A stretch of 64,000 bases of DNA from Thermogymnomonas acidicola JCM 13583 (GTDB lineage: Archaea; Thermoplasmatota; Thermoplasmata; Thermoplasmatales; Thermoplasmataceae). Positions within the stretch are counted from its first letter, which is position 1, and the number at the start of each line of letters is the position of its first letter. Location: the NCBI RefSeq assembly GCF_001316105.1, contig NZ_BBCP01000002.1, forward strand, positions 124,001 through 188,000, in the 5' to 3' direction. A model generated the notes under the pieces. That model made no database searches and was not told the DNA's origin. It saw nothing but the letters and a program-made list of their open reading frames with translations. Position numbers and translations under genes: made by a program. Below, piece after piece: positions 50,492 through 60,310 of this stretch.

Positions 50492-51116
50492 TCAGAGGTA
50501 TATGTAGAGGAGGGTGACGCTCACCGGGTATGAGATCACCGCAACAGGGTAACCGCTCTGGGAATCGGCCACAGCCACTATGTCAAACTGGAATTCCGCT
50601 GTCCCTATGCTGAAGCCTCTCCCTGGAAAGAGTGAGACGGAGAGGTTGAGCTCCGCACCCTGGCCACTGCTTATCGGGACTCCGGTGTAGTTGTATGTTG
50701 CCTTCCCATTACTGTAATGCACAGCAGAAACGGTCTGGTTGATGCCTGTTATGTTCAGGTACACGCCACTCACCATTGAGGACCCGTTCACAGAAAAGTT
50801 CACTGCGTCTATATATGTCCTGACATTCACGCTCTCGTTCACTGAAATGAAATCGCTGAAGGTCTGTGATGGCGTGAAACGCGTGAAGAGGCCGATCAGG
50901 AACGTTGAGGCGGATGAGTTGTACTCGGATATGTTTGTCTCGATCTTTGAGGCCGCGCTGGTGTCATTCAGAAATATGTCAGGCTCTTTCTGTGGCGTTA
51001 TCCCCCCCAGGGTTCCTGGAGAATAGACTATGACAGACGCGGTAGCTAGGGCTGGCAGCATCAGGAGTGCAACTGCCAAGACTGCGACCAACCTGACAGA
51101 GCCCCCCCGATGCCAT
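50492..51116 (-). CDS. Secreted beta-rich protein, second gene of a surface cluster
   Basis: About 205 residues. ATG 51116 opens MASG and, after a break at the C7 run near 51103, SVRLVAVLAVALLMLPALAT, a Sec-type signal ending near ATAS. The mature part is rich in Ser, Thr and Asn: EPDIFLNDTSAASKIETNIS, SASTFLIGLFTRFTPSQ, VNFSVNGSSMVSGVYLNITG, YNYTGVPISSGQGAELNLSV. Many NxS/T sites are present. It has strong beta character and no catalytic motif. It lies six bases after the similar protein at 51123-51647, and both share a signal plus VIVxxP-type mature start, so they may be paralogous structural subunits. Confidence 0.55.
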
Positions 51117-51122
51117 GGTCCA

Positions 51123-51647
51123 TCACTCAGACCACTGAAGGCTGAGGTCTATGGTGCCTCCCGCATAGCTGCCCTGTATCCAGAAGGCCAGGTAGACGTC
51201 CTGCGTTGTCACATGTATGGCCGTGCCCGGCATCAGCTCAGTGCCGCTCAGGCTGCTGCCATCGAAAGTGATCGGGCTGGAACTGTAGTATATGCTTACA
51301 CCGCTGGGTAAGGTCCCGTTCAGGTATACGTACAGTGGAACGTTTGTGCCCGTGCTGTTTACAATCTCCAGGACGTTGGTCAATATGGTGTATCCCGAGC
51401 CTGGCACGTAGGAGATCGTGAAGCTGTAGTTTGAGTAGTGTGAACCGACACTGGCATCGCTCAGGAAGTTCAGCTTCTCCGCTGTTGTCGCCCCCCCTGG
51501 ACCGAGGTTGAGGTACACGGGGTTGCTCGTCGTTGCGACGTTCGCTGTGACCGGCGCATCAACAATCACGGCGGCGGTTGCGATCACAGGTAGTGCTGCA
51601 AGCACCGCCACTGTAAGAGCAGTGATTGCCCTCTTTGATAACTTCAT
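51123..51647 (-). CDS. Secreted structural protein, possible TasA/AbpA-like filament subunit
   Basis: 174 residues in an intact frame. Signal peptide KRAITALTVAVLAALPVIAT with a likely cut after ATA. The mature chain starts AVIVDAPVTANVATTSNPVY, then LNFLSDASVGSHYSNYSFTI, LTNVLEIVNSTGTNVPLYVY, LPSGVSIYYSSSPITFDGSS and FWIQGSYAGGTIDLSLQW. Size, Ser/Thr/Asn richness, beta character and the pairing with a second such gene resemble archaeal bundling-pilus or TasA-type subunits. That is an inference from architecture, not from a motif. TATA-like TTTATATTA sits about 20-25 nt upstream of ATG 51647. Confidence 0.5.
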   Translation of the reverse strand: MKLSKRAITALTVAVLAALPVIATAAVIVDAPVTANVATTSNPVYLNLGPGGATTAEKLNFLSDASVGSHYSNYSFTISYVPGSGYTILTNVLEIVNSTGTNVPLYVYLNGTLPSGVSIYYSSSPITFDGSSLSGTELMPGTAIHVTTQDVYLAFWIQGSYAGGTIDLSLQWSE

Positions 51648-51745
51648 GATCCGGAGATGGTGTTAATATAAATAAAGGTGTATGAAGAACCACTGCATGG
51701 ATGATTTCAGTATCATGAAGTGTAACTCATACCTTATATTGCACT

Positions 51746-53235
51746 CTACTTCTTCACCCTGTACGTCATCAGCCAGGAGAGGTCGCTCTGGTAGATCTTC
51801 CTTATGTCGTCAAGGCCGTAGTAGAGCATGGCCAGCCTCTCGAGGCCCAGACCCCCAGGCTATCACAGGTTCCCTTATCCCCAGGGGGGGTCTCGTCACC
51901 TCCGGCCTGAACACACCGGAGCCACCGAGCTCCACTTCCCTCCCGTTCACCTTCACGATCACGTCCATGCTGGGCTCAGTGTAGGGATAGTATGAGGGTA
52001 CCAGCCTGATCTCCCTGAAGCCCAGGCGTGAGTAGAAGTAACGCATGAGCCATTTCAGCGTGGACAGAGACGATTCTCTGCTGTGCACCGCACCCTCTAT
52101 CTGGTGGAGTTCGGCCAGGTGCTTCCAGTCAACGCTCTCGTGCCTGAAGACCCTCTCCACAGAGAATATGGCCAGTGGCGGTTCCGGGTTCTCGTACAGG
52201 TACCTTATGGTCGTGACCGTTGTGTGCGTCCTGAGGAGCAGTTTCCTCGCCTCTCCTACAGACCACCTGTACCTCCACCCCCCCACGTACCTCCCCCCCC
52301 ACCCCCCCCTCTCATGCACCCTCTTCACCACATCCACTATCTCGGGGTGCTCTATCCCGATGTCCTGCGATGCCTGAATGTAGAAGGTGTCCTGCATCTC
52401 CCTGGCCGGGTGGTCCTGCGGTATGAAGAGGGCGTCCATGTTCCACAGGGCCGATTCGATGTAATGGCCCTTCATCTCCTGGAACCCCCCCATCTCCAGG
52501 AATATCTCCCTGACCTCGTCTATCATCTCAGAGAGAGGGTGCCGGCCCCCCCGTGCCAGCCCACAGACACCTCTGTGTGCAGGTCGTATGGGCTGAATCC
52601 CCCCCTCTCCCTCCACGAGCCCGAGACTATGGCCTCATGTGTGAGCTCGCCTATGCCCTCGGCACCCTCCACCAGGGACAGGTCCCTGACAAGGGCCTTT
52701 ATTCTCCTGGTGGAAGTCTGCTTCCTCTGAACCACGCCCTCGCGCCTCTGCAGGCCCACCGGCAGGTCTCCGGTGTATCCCGATGAGGCCAGCCTCCTGA
52801 GCGCTTCCTCGCTCCTCTCCACCTCCTCCCTGGCCCTTTCCGCCTCAGGTGCGGATATCCTGCCCCCCCCACAGGCCTGATGCCGAGCCTGGCCAGCTGG
52901 GCCAGGGCTATCCTGGCCTCCTGTTCACCGAGCTCTGAGAAGAGGTCCTGGAGTGTCGCTGAACCCCCCCTGGAAGAGATGAACTCGATGGCCCTCCTCT
53001 CCGGGAGGCCTTCGCTCAGGTATCTGAGGCCCTCAGGCCCAAGCTGGTACCTGGTCTCGGTCACCCTCTCCGTCGACACTATGCCCTTCCTCTCCAGGTA
53101 AGATACTGCGCTCGCTATTTCCCTCTCATCGAGCCCTTCCACCCTGAGTTCTCTCTCGAGTACGCCGTCACCGGCCCGGTATATGGCCTTCAGTACCTTC
53201 CTCTCGTTGGCGCTGAGGATCGGCAGGGTCTGCAT
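51746..53235 (-). CDS. pheS: Phenylalanyl-tRNA synthetase alpha subunit (archaeal type)
   Basis: About 495 residues. N-terminal winged-helix tRNA-binding repeats ([60 protein letters not shown]) precede the class II catalytic core: [61 protein letters not shown]-type [33 protein letters not shown] and motif 3 [15 protein letters not shown] after a break at the C5 run near 51852. MGGF and RPPLG carry an extra residue from C7/G7 runs. Other breaks near 52865 and 52550. ATG 53235 is leaderless behind CTAATATATTTATT. The partner pheT is not in the window. Confidence 0.92.
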
Positions 53236-53289
53236 CCCTAGAGCATCGCTTCCCCAATAAATATATTAGCAGTCCGGAGAAACGTTTTA
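53236..53289. promoter_or_regulatory. Shared divergent promoter, pheS / acyl-CoA synthetase
   Basis: Only 54 bases separate two divergent leaderless starts. The single AT-rich block AATAAATATATTAG (about 53258-53271) reads as a TATA box on both strands and is about 25 nt from each start codon, so one TATA element may serve both genes. Confidence 0.55.
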
Positions 53290-54998
53290 GTGCACCAGAT
53301 CCAATATGATCACATGCTGCCACGTATACAGATGGAGTGGCCCCGCTTCAGGAAAGAGCACCTGGAGGACATACCACAGGAGTACAACTGGGGGGGAACA
53401 GACTGGATCGACAGGCTCGGGAAGGAGGAGCCGGAGCGTGTGGCGCTCATCCACACAGACGGCAATGCGGTTGCAGCGTTCACATTCAGGGAGATCTCGG
53501 AGCTGTCAAGCGCCTTTGCCAGGTACCTGCAGGACAGAGGCATGGGGGGGCGGGGGGGCGATAGGGTAATGATCATGCTGGGCAACCAGCCATGCTCTGG
53601 GTCTCCTTTGTGGGGGGGTGATAAAGGCAGGAGGTGTCTGTGTCCCCCTCTGCCACTTCACTGAGGCCGTCTGACATAGATTACAGGATAACGAAGGGAA
53701 ACATATCTGGAGCCATAATTGAGGACAGCGTTCAGGGCGCACTGGCAGGCTTACGCCACAAACTCAGGTACGTTGTGAGTGTGCCAGACGATATTGATGT
53801 GGACAGGCTGAGGAAAATGCCTCACTCCTTCACTCCGGTGGCCACAAGGCCCTCAGATGTGTCCCTCATATACTTCACCTCCGGCACAACAGGGCACCCG
53901 AAGATGGTGGCCCACAGCCAGGTGAGCTATGCCCTGGGGGGGCACTATTCCACTGCCATGTGGCTCGGGATAGGCAGGGGGGGTGACGTGCACTGGAACA
54001 TAAGCTCACCAGGCTGGGCAAAGCATGCCTGGAGCAGCATATACGCGCCGTGGAACGTGGCCGCCACCACAGTCAGCTTCTCTTACACGGGGGGGAGGTT
54101 CAGGGCTGCCGACCACCTGGGGGGGTCATAGAGAAACTCAGAGTGACGTCTGTATGTGCCTCACCCACGGTCTGGAGGATGTTTATACTCGAGGACCTGT
54201 CCAGGTACGACCTCTCGAGCCTGAGGTCAGCAGCGAGCGCGGGCGAGCCCCTGAACCCGGAGGTCATAGAGAGGTTCAGGAATGCCACCGGCATAACCAT
54301 CAGGGACGGCTATGGACAGACAGAAACAACGCTGCAGATCGGGAACTTCCCGGGCATGCAGGTGAAGGATGGCTCCATGGGAGTGGCATCGCCGTTCTAC
54401 AGGATAGCAGTGGTTGATGATTCCGGCAGGGAGCTGCCACCGATGACCGAGGGGGGGAACATAGCCATCCGGGTCGCTGAGGGCAGGCCCCTGCCCCCTC
54501 ATGCTCGGGTACATGGAGGAGGAGAACAACAGGCAGGCGTTCCACGACGGCTGGTACTTCACAGGTGACAGGGCTTATGTGGACGCTGACGGTTACTTCT
54601 GGTATGTGGGGGGGAGGAGCGACGATGTCATAAAGAGCTCAGGCTACAGGATAGCCCATTCGAGGTGGAGAGCGCCCTCCTGAGACACCCCCCCTCAGTG
54701 GCGGAGTCCGCAGCAGTTGCCTCTCCGGACCAGATACGGGGGGGCCATAGTGAAGTGCTTCGTGGTGCTTAAGCCAGGCTACGAACCCAGCTACGAGCTG
54801 GCGAGGGAGCTGGCTGAGTTCGTTGCCCAGGAAACAGCGCCTTACAAGCACCCCAGGAAGATCGAGTTCGTCAGCAGCCTTGACCCTGTCAAGACTATAT
54901 CGGGCAAGATAAGGAGGAAGGCGCTGAGGGAAATGGAGTACGGCGGGCCCAGGGTCGTGCAGGGGGGAGTGAGTTCGAGATACCGCCCCCTCAGGTAG
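53290..54998 (+). CDS. Acyl-CoA synthetase (AMP-forming; acetate or medium-chain type)
   Basis: About 560 residues. It activates a carboxylic acid to acyl-AMP and then acyl-CoA. Opening: MEWPRFRKEHLEDIPQEYNW, then FTFREISELSSAFARYLQD. AMP-binding motifs: SLIYFTSGTTGHPKMVAHS, NISSPGWAKHAWSSIYAPWN, VTSVCASPTVWRMFI, IRDGYGQTETTLQIG, GWYFTGDRAYVDADGYFWYV and GRSDDVIKSSGYRI, then the A10 region ETAPYKHPRKIEFVSSL and TISGKIRRKALRE. Family text YVGRSDD is displayed with an extra Gly. Breaks near 53585, 53640, 54125, 54490, 54655 and 54715. GTG 53290 is leaderless. Closest by eye to the acetate/medium-chain (ACSM-like) branch. Confidence 0.87.
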
Positions 54999-54999
54999 G

Positions 55000-55740
55000 C
55001 TACTCCCTCCACTTTGATTTCTTGGCCCCTATGAAGAGCATGACCGCCGTGACCGCCACGAGCACTGTCCAGTCAGCCATATGGGGGGAGAGGTGACTGC
55101 CTCAGGCCCGCCAGGTTCTGGGCTATGGCAGCAGCGTATGTTGTCGGCGATATGAATGCCAGGTACCTGAATGGGAACGGTATGTAGGTTATCGGGTAGT
55201 ACACCGGGGGGGGAAGGGTTGAGAGTATGGGCGAATGAGCCTGCTGAAGGCCCAGCTCTGCACTATGTCTGATGAGAAGGTGGACAGCATGAAGCCGAGC
55301 GTTATCGAAAAGGTGAACACCAGGGCAAGGTCGAGTATGAAGAAGAGCAGCTGCAGCGGGCCCAGGTGGAGGAAGAAGGACGATATCAGAGCCAGGACGA
55401 GGATGGATGGCACCGAGTATACGATCTCGGAAACGGCCATGCCGAAGACATAGGTGAGGGCAGAGGTCGGAGAGCTGACCACCATGTCCTGCAGCCTCAT
55501 GTCGTTCTTCAGGTGTGACAGGTCGCCCTGCAGTGATGTGCCCGATGAGACCATGAGCATGATGAGCGCTCCCTCAGAAGCGACCCTTATGAGACCACCG
55601 TGTGTGGCGAAGGTGACAACCGCAAGCATGGACAGGGCGCCAGGAGGGTGTTCACAAGCACCACCGGGTAATTGACCATGGCGTACACTGCGTTGACCAG
55701 GATGGATGCGTTAATCTGCGGGACTATGTGCCTCTCCACC
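55000..55740 (-). CDS. ABC-2 type exporter permease
   Basis: About 245 residues, six hydrophobic segments: VNAVYAMVNYPVVLVNTLLA, LTYVFGMAVSEIVYSVPSIL, VLALISSFFLHLGPLQLLFF and ITLGFMLSTFSSDIVQSWAF. After a break at the C7 run 55206 it continues toward YPITYIPFPFRYLAFISPT and ends AVTAVMLFIGAKKSKWRE at 55000. It starts (GTG about 55740, VERHIVPQINASIL) inside the end of the ATPase gene, the usual ABC-2 coupling. The ISPTTYAA-type sequence near the end is typical of this permease family. It exports an unknown small molecule or lipid. Confidence 0.75.
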
Positions 55741-56645
55741 CCCCCTCTCACCCCCCCTCACCAGGCTCTCGAACACCTCGTTGAGCGTGACGGGGCTTAT
55801 GTAGAACCTTGTGCCCCCCCTTGAGATCAGCACCCTCACGTATTCCTGGGCGGTACCTTCGTCCGTGAAGATCTGCTCCCCCCCGTCCTCCATCCTCACC
55901 ACCGTGCCGTTCTCCAGGGTTACCTCGGGCGGGGGGGCCCGTAGACCCTTATGCTGACAGGGTGCTTCATCATGGACCTCAGATCGTCCATGCTCCCCCC
56001 CAGCGCGAGGAGCCTGCCATGGCTCATGACAGCAATGCTCCTGGAAAGGCTCTCAGCCTCGTCCAGGTAGTGGGTTGTCAGCACGATGGTCCTCTCCCTG
56101 GATATGTCCCTCAGTATTGACCAGAGGTCCTTCCTGGATATGTGGTCAAGGCCCGTTGTGGGCTCATCAAGGAAGAGGACCTCGGCTTCTGAAGCAATTG
56201 CGCAGGCAACAAGCACCTTGCGCTTCATCCCGCCGGAGAGCATCCTGTTCTTCACCCTTACCTCATCACTGAGGCCTACCCTGCCCAGCGCTTCCAGTGC
56301 CATCTGCCTGCTCTCCCTGTACGTGTAGCCCCTCCACATGAGGTAGGAGGACACGGTCTGCAGCGGCGTCAGCCAGGGGGGGACTGCCCTGGCCTCCTGT
56401 GGCACGCACGCTATGATCTCCCTCACCCTTGGCGTGTCCCTGAGTATGTCGAAGCCGCCGACAGTAGCGGTGCCGCTGGTTGGTGTGAGCTGGGTGGCCA
56501 GGATCCTGACCAGGGTGGTCTTCCCGGCACCGTTCAGGCCTATTATTGAGAATATGCCGGGCCCCCTGAAGGAGATGTCTATGGGCCTCAGGGCCTGCTT
56601 GCCGTTATCGTATGTCTTCGAGAGGGAAAATGTCTCTATCTCCAC
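55711..56645 (-). CDS. ABC-2 type exporter ATPase
   Basis: About 310 residues. Walker A IIGLNGAGKTTLVRILAT, Q-loop ACVPQEARAVPPWLTP, signature MLSGGMKRKVLVACAIASEA, Walker B VLFLDEPTTGLDHISRKDLW, H-loop IVLTTHYLDEAESLS, then the C-terminal regulatory segment VSIRVYGPP and, after a break at the G7 run near 55932, VTLENGTVVRMEDG, DEGTAQEYVRVLIS and LNEVFESLVRG. The daunorubicin/NodI-type layout (LNEVFxxL tail) indicates a drug or lipid exporter. ATG 56645 (MEIETFSLSKTYDNG). It overlaps and drives the permease gene downstream. Confidence 0.85.
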
Positions 56646-56785
56646 CCTTAGGCCATTGCTTGGTGGCAGATGAACTTAGCCAGGGGGGGCGCCCGATACG
56701 GCCCTCTCGCATCTTTATAGAAACCTATATATCTTTTTGGAATAGTTTACATACCCTGAAGGAATACAGTGCTGAGGTGGTTGGA

Positions 56786-57154
56786 ATGAGGATGACATGC
56801 GATGTGTGCCACGGCACAGGCTATGTCCATGACCAGGAGGACCACCTCGACGTATGTGAGAAGTGCTGGGGGGGCCTCGGCTACATTGAGGTCAGCCCTG
56901 AGAGCGCCCCCCCGGAGCTGCAGGCGACTGGCAGGATAAGGAGGAACTCGTTCATAATATCGGTTTCCTCCATCGCAGCCTTCTACGCTGTGGTGTTCGC
57001 CCTTGACGGCCTGTTCCACTTCACACTCATCGAGACCTTCCTCTTCATATTCGTGGCCTACTACATAGGCCTGCTTGCCGGCATATTCTACTCCAGACAC
57101 GCCACGAAAAAGCTCGGTGACAGGGCGAAGATGGGGGGGAGGCACGACACGTAA
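56786..57154 (+). CDS. Small membrane protein with DnaJ-type zinc ribbon
   Basis: About 122 residues. ATG 56786 follows GAGGTGG. MRMTCDVCHGTGYVHDQEDH, then LDVCEKCWGGLGYIEVSP, gives two CxxCxGxG half-sites of a DnaJ-like zinc-binding module; the second reads CWGGLG because of a G7 run and should be CWGLG. The C-terminal half has two helices (FIISVSSIAAFYAVVFALD and TFLFIFVAYYIGLLAGIFY) ending in a basic tail ATKKLGDRAKM. No J-domain is present. The zinc ribbon would face the cytoplasm and may hold an unfolded substrate or partner at the membrane. Function unknown. Confidence 0.65.
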   Translation: MRMTCDVCHGTGYVHDQEDHLDVCEKCWGGLGYIEVSPESAPPELQATGRIRRNSFIISVSSIAAFYAVVFALDGLFHFTLIETFLFIFVAYYIGLLAGIFYSRHATKKLGDRAKMGGRHDT

Positions 57155-57215
57155 TTTATACGTACTAGGTTTTAGGAATCCTTTCAACTTAAATATCCCT
57201 AAAGGATAATGGCAC

Positions 57216-58670
57216 ATGGACAGGCGCTCCCTGGTGCTCGTCGCGCTCGTCATCGGGACACTGATGTCCGCCATCGATACCACAATAGTGATCCTGGCCC
57301 TGCCTTCCATAACCCATGACCTGCACTCCTCCCTGATCCTGACGATCTGGGTCATAATAATCTACCTCCTGATCATAGCGGTTATGACCACGCAGCTGGG
57401 AGGCCTTGGGGACATCTACGGGCGTGCCAAGATCTTCAACACAGGCTTCCTGGTTTTCATCCTGGGGGTCGGCCCTCTGCGGCGCCTCCCCCCCTGACAT
57501 ATATTACCTCCTCGGCTTCAGGGCCATCCAGGCCGTTGGGGCCTCCCTCATGCAGGCCAACTCCAGTGCCATCGTGGCCGACACCTTCGAACCGGAGGTG
57601 AGGGGGGGGAGGGCCTTCGGCTTCACGACACTGGGGGGGTGGAACATAGGCGGTGTCCTCGGGATTGTCCTGGGCGGTATAATCACCACGTTCATAGGAT
57701 GGCGGTACATATTCTACATAAATGTGCCCATAGGCCTGGTCGGGTTCGCCATAGGCCTGCGCGTCATAAAGAGCCAGGCCAGGAGGAAGGTATCGATAGA
57801 CATAGCGGGCATGCTCCTGCTGGCCGCGATCCTCTCCACCGTTGCTTATGGGGGGCTGTGTACATTGCTGGCCATGGCTTCAGGGCGCTGAACATTGGCC
57901 TCATAGCCTCGGTCTCGTCCTCATCGCGCCTTTCGTGTACCAGGAGAAGAGGGCCCAGAGACCCGTCATCAACCCCCCCAGGGCCTTCAGGGTCAGGACG
58001 CTGACCTTCTCCCTCATGGCCACGCTGTTCCAGGCCACCGGGTACCTCTCCGTCGTCTTTCTCCTGATAATGTACCTGCAGGGCATAAAGGGCTATTCCC
58101 CCCCACTCGATTCCTCCCTGATCCTTGTGCCCGGTTACGTGATAGCGAGCCTCTTCGCGCCGCGCATGGGGGCGCCTCTCCGACAGGGTCGGCGCAAGAA
58201 TGGTGGCAACGGTAGGCATAATCCTCATGGCCATAGGCGTCCTCGTATACATAACGCTGAGGGTCAGCAGCCCCCCCTACTACGTGGTCATCATAGGCTC
58301 ACTGGTGACCGGCTTCGGTGCCGCCATGTTCTGGCCGTCCAACAACAGCGCGGTAATGTCCTCATCGCCACCTGAGCTCTACGGCTCTTCTGGAGGCCTC
58401 ATGAGGACACTCTCAAACATAGGTACGATAATAAGCTACGTCCTCTCCATATCGATTGCTTCGCTCACTGTCAGCAGGACAGTCGCGTACGAGGTCTTCC
58501 TGGGCGTCATCAGGCTCGGATCGGTGTCATCACAGTTCCTTGTGGGTATACGGACAGCGTTCATAGCGAGCGTCGCTATCTTGGCCTTAGCTGGCATATT
58601 CTCCTTCGTGAGGGGGGGCATGGCCACCAGGTGCCCCCAGGGCACACCGGAGGGCACTGGAAAGAGGTGA
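57216..58670 (+). CDS. MFS drug exporter, DHA2 (EmrB/QacA-like) family
   Basis: About 480 residues, 14 predicted helices. Opening [40 protein letters not shown], then [20 protein letters not shown] (motif A), [40 protein letters not shown] with [20 protein letters not shown], which are the antiporter motif C and following helix of this family. Breaks at the G5 and C7 runs near 57465-57490, near 57850, 57915 and 58170. ATG 57216 is leaderless behind TTAAATATCC. A proton-coupled efflux pump of unknown range. Confidence 0.85.
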
Positions 58671-58730
58671 TTTCGTACAGAGACGTTACGCTGAAACATT
58701 TAAAAGATGGGTGCTTATTTAAATACCGAA

Positions 58731-59261
58731 ATGGAGGAACAGGGCAACATAAGGGACAGCATAATAGAGGCGAAGTCTTACAGCACACTGCTCAGGCTCC
58801 GCGACACGGTTGCCTCGATGAGGGGGGGAAGGGTCCCGTTCTCCGTCTACTTCGAACTCAGGGGGGGCAGGGTGAACGAGAAGATAGCCCTGTTCGAGAG
58901 GCCAAGGTGCGAGAGCGTCAGCATAACCGTGATCGCGCCTGATGGCTCCAGGCACACGATCTCGCAGGACCAGTGCAGGGAGGCCCTGAGCACAGGCACA
59001 CTCCCCCCCGACTACGTCAGGTCGCTGTACGGGGAGGGTGCAGACATACAGATCGAACAGAAGATCCTGGCCGGCGGTGTCGAGCTAACGCAGGACAGGC
59101 TGGAGGGCATAATTGAGAGGATAGACAGGATACAGAAGGAGTTCGAGGAGGTCTATGCGTTCACGAGCCAGATACCAAGAATATCGTCAGAGATAAGGGA
59201 GATAAACATGAGGCTGGACAGCCTGAGCAAGCGCCTGGACGCCCTGCTGGGGGGGCACTGA
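58731..59261 (+). CDS. Hypothetical protein with C-terminal coiled coil
   Basis: About 176 residues. ATG 58731 (MEEQGNIRDSIIEAKSYS) lies about 28 nt after CATTTAAAAG, a TATA-like box. The N-terminal half is mixed alpha/beta (VPFSVYFELRGG, RPRCESVSITVIAPDGSRHT, DQCREALSTGTL). From about residue 125 it is a heptad-like helix: LEGIIERIDRIQKEFEEVYA, then IPRISSEIREINMRLDSLSK with leucines and isoleucines at regular spacing. No family is recognised. The frame is intact. It may oligomerise through the helix; no functional claim is made. Confidence 0.55.
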   Translation: MEEQGNIRDSIIEAKSYSTLLRLRDTVASMRGGRVPFSVYFELRGGRVNEKIALFERPRCESVSITVIAPDGSRHTISQDQCREALSTGTLPPDYVRSLYGEGADIQIEQKILAGGVELTQDRLEGIIERIDRIQKEFEEVYAFTSQIPRISSEIREINMRLDSLSKRLDALLGGH

Positions 59262-59351
59262 TGCGTGCTCCGCCCCGATGGGAGCAGATATGTAAAAATA
59301 TTTCTCCAAGTTTGTTACAGTGTTCGGCCATTATATGCCGGTTGGTCATAT

Positions 59352-60251
59352 TTGGACGAAATAGACAGGAGGATCATCAGGCGCCTTCAGTGGCCCAATT
59401 CCGACACGGAGTTCAGCTTCTCAGACTTCGCTGTTTCCAGGTCAACCGGTGTCTCCGTCCAGACCGTGAGGAAGAGGATCGCCCGCATGGTGGAGAATGG
59501 GATACTCAAGGGCAACTACCTTATGCCCATGCCCTCACTGTTCGGCCTCTCCTCGGGCACCTTGTGTGCAGTTACAGTAAGGAAGTTGCGGAGAGGCCCT
59601 GGGATTACCTGAATGCAGTGCCAGCACTATCCAGTGTGCACACTGCACAGACACCCCCCGATGGCCATCATGGAGGTGATGCCGAGGATTGGGGGGGAGG
59701 AAAAGGCAACAGTGAGGGAGGTCGAGTCACTGGGTGTGAGGGTTGAGAGCCAGCTTTGGCACTACCATGAGCCCGTGCAGCTGAGCAGGAGGGAGTGCCT
59801 GGTGCTCTCCAGGCTCATGGAGAACCACAGGATGAGCCTGAGGGAGTTATCCGAACGCACCGGTATAAGTACCAAGAGTGTGTCAAGGATAATGAGGGGC
59901 CTGATTAGCAGGAACTGCTTCACCATTGAGGTGGCCATAGACTCAAGGGCAGTGGACCACGGCACACTCTTCATTTTGCAGGCCACCGTCATGCCTGGCA
60001 GGGCCAGCCAGGTCATTACCCGCGTGGCATCAAAGCTCGGCGACCGCATGATGGGCTTCAGGTACCTCTCCGATGACACGATCCTGTTCCTCGCCTGGGC
60101 GGAGAACACCATGCGAGTGATGGAGGCCGGGCGGTTCGTGGAAAGCATGCGAGAAGTGGCGCTCTCCATCACAGTGAGGGACTTCCAGACGACGGTCAGG
60201 TACCCGGACACGCTCATGGAGGCCCTGAAGGGTGTGGCTGAGAAAAACTAG
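59352..60251 (+). CDS. Transcriptional regulator with two helix-turn-helix domains (Lrp-like)
   Basis: About 300 residues. TTG 59352 lies about 25 nt after CATTATATG. The first HTH is LDEIDRRIIRRLQWPN, then STGVSVQTVRKRIARMVENG (Lrp/AsnC style). A middle domain follows (GTLCAVTVRK then ERPWDYLNAVPALSSVHTAQ). After breaks near 59590 and the C6 run 59654 come MEVMPRIGGEEKATVREVES and a second HTH, LSRRECLVLSRLMENHRMSL then LSERTGISTKSVSRIMRGLI. The last domain (SKLGDRMMGFRYLSDDTILF) may bind a ligand. Duplicated HTH plus sensor units in one chain are unusual for Lrp proteins. It precedes an MFS gene in the same direction, a possible target. Confidence 0.68.
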
Positions 60252-60310
60252 GGCCCTGGTTTTTACAAACCAGATGAGGATAAATACTGATATAAAATAA
60301 CATAGGGTCG

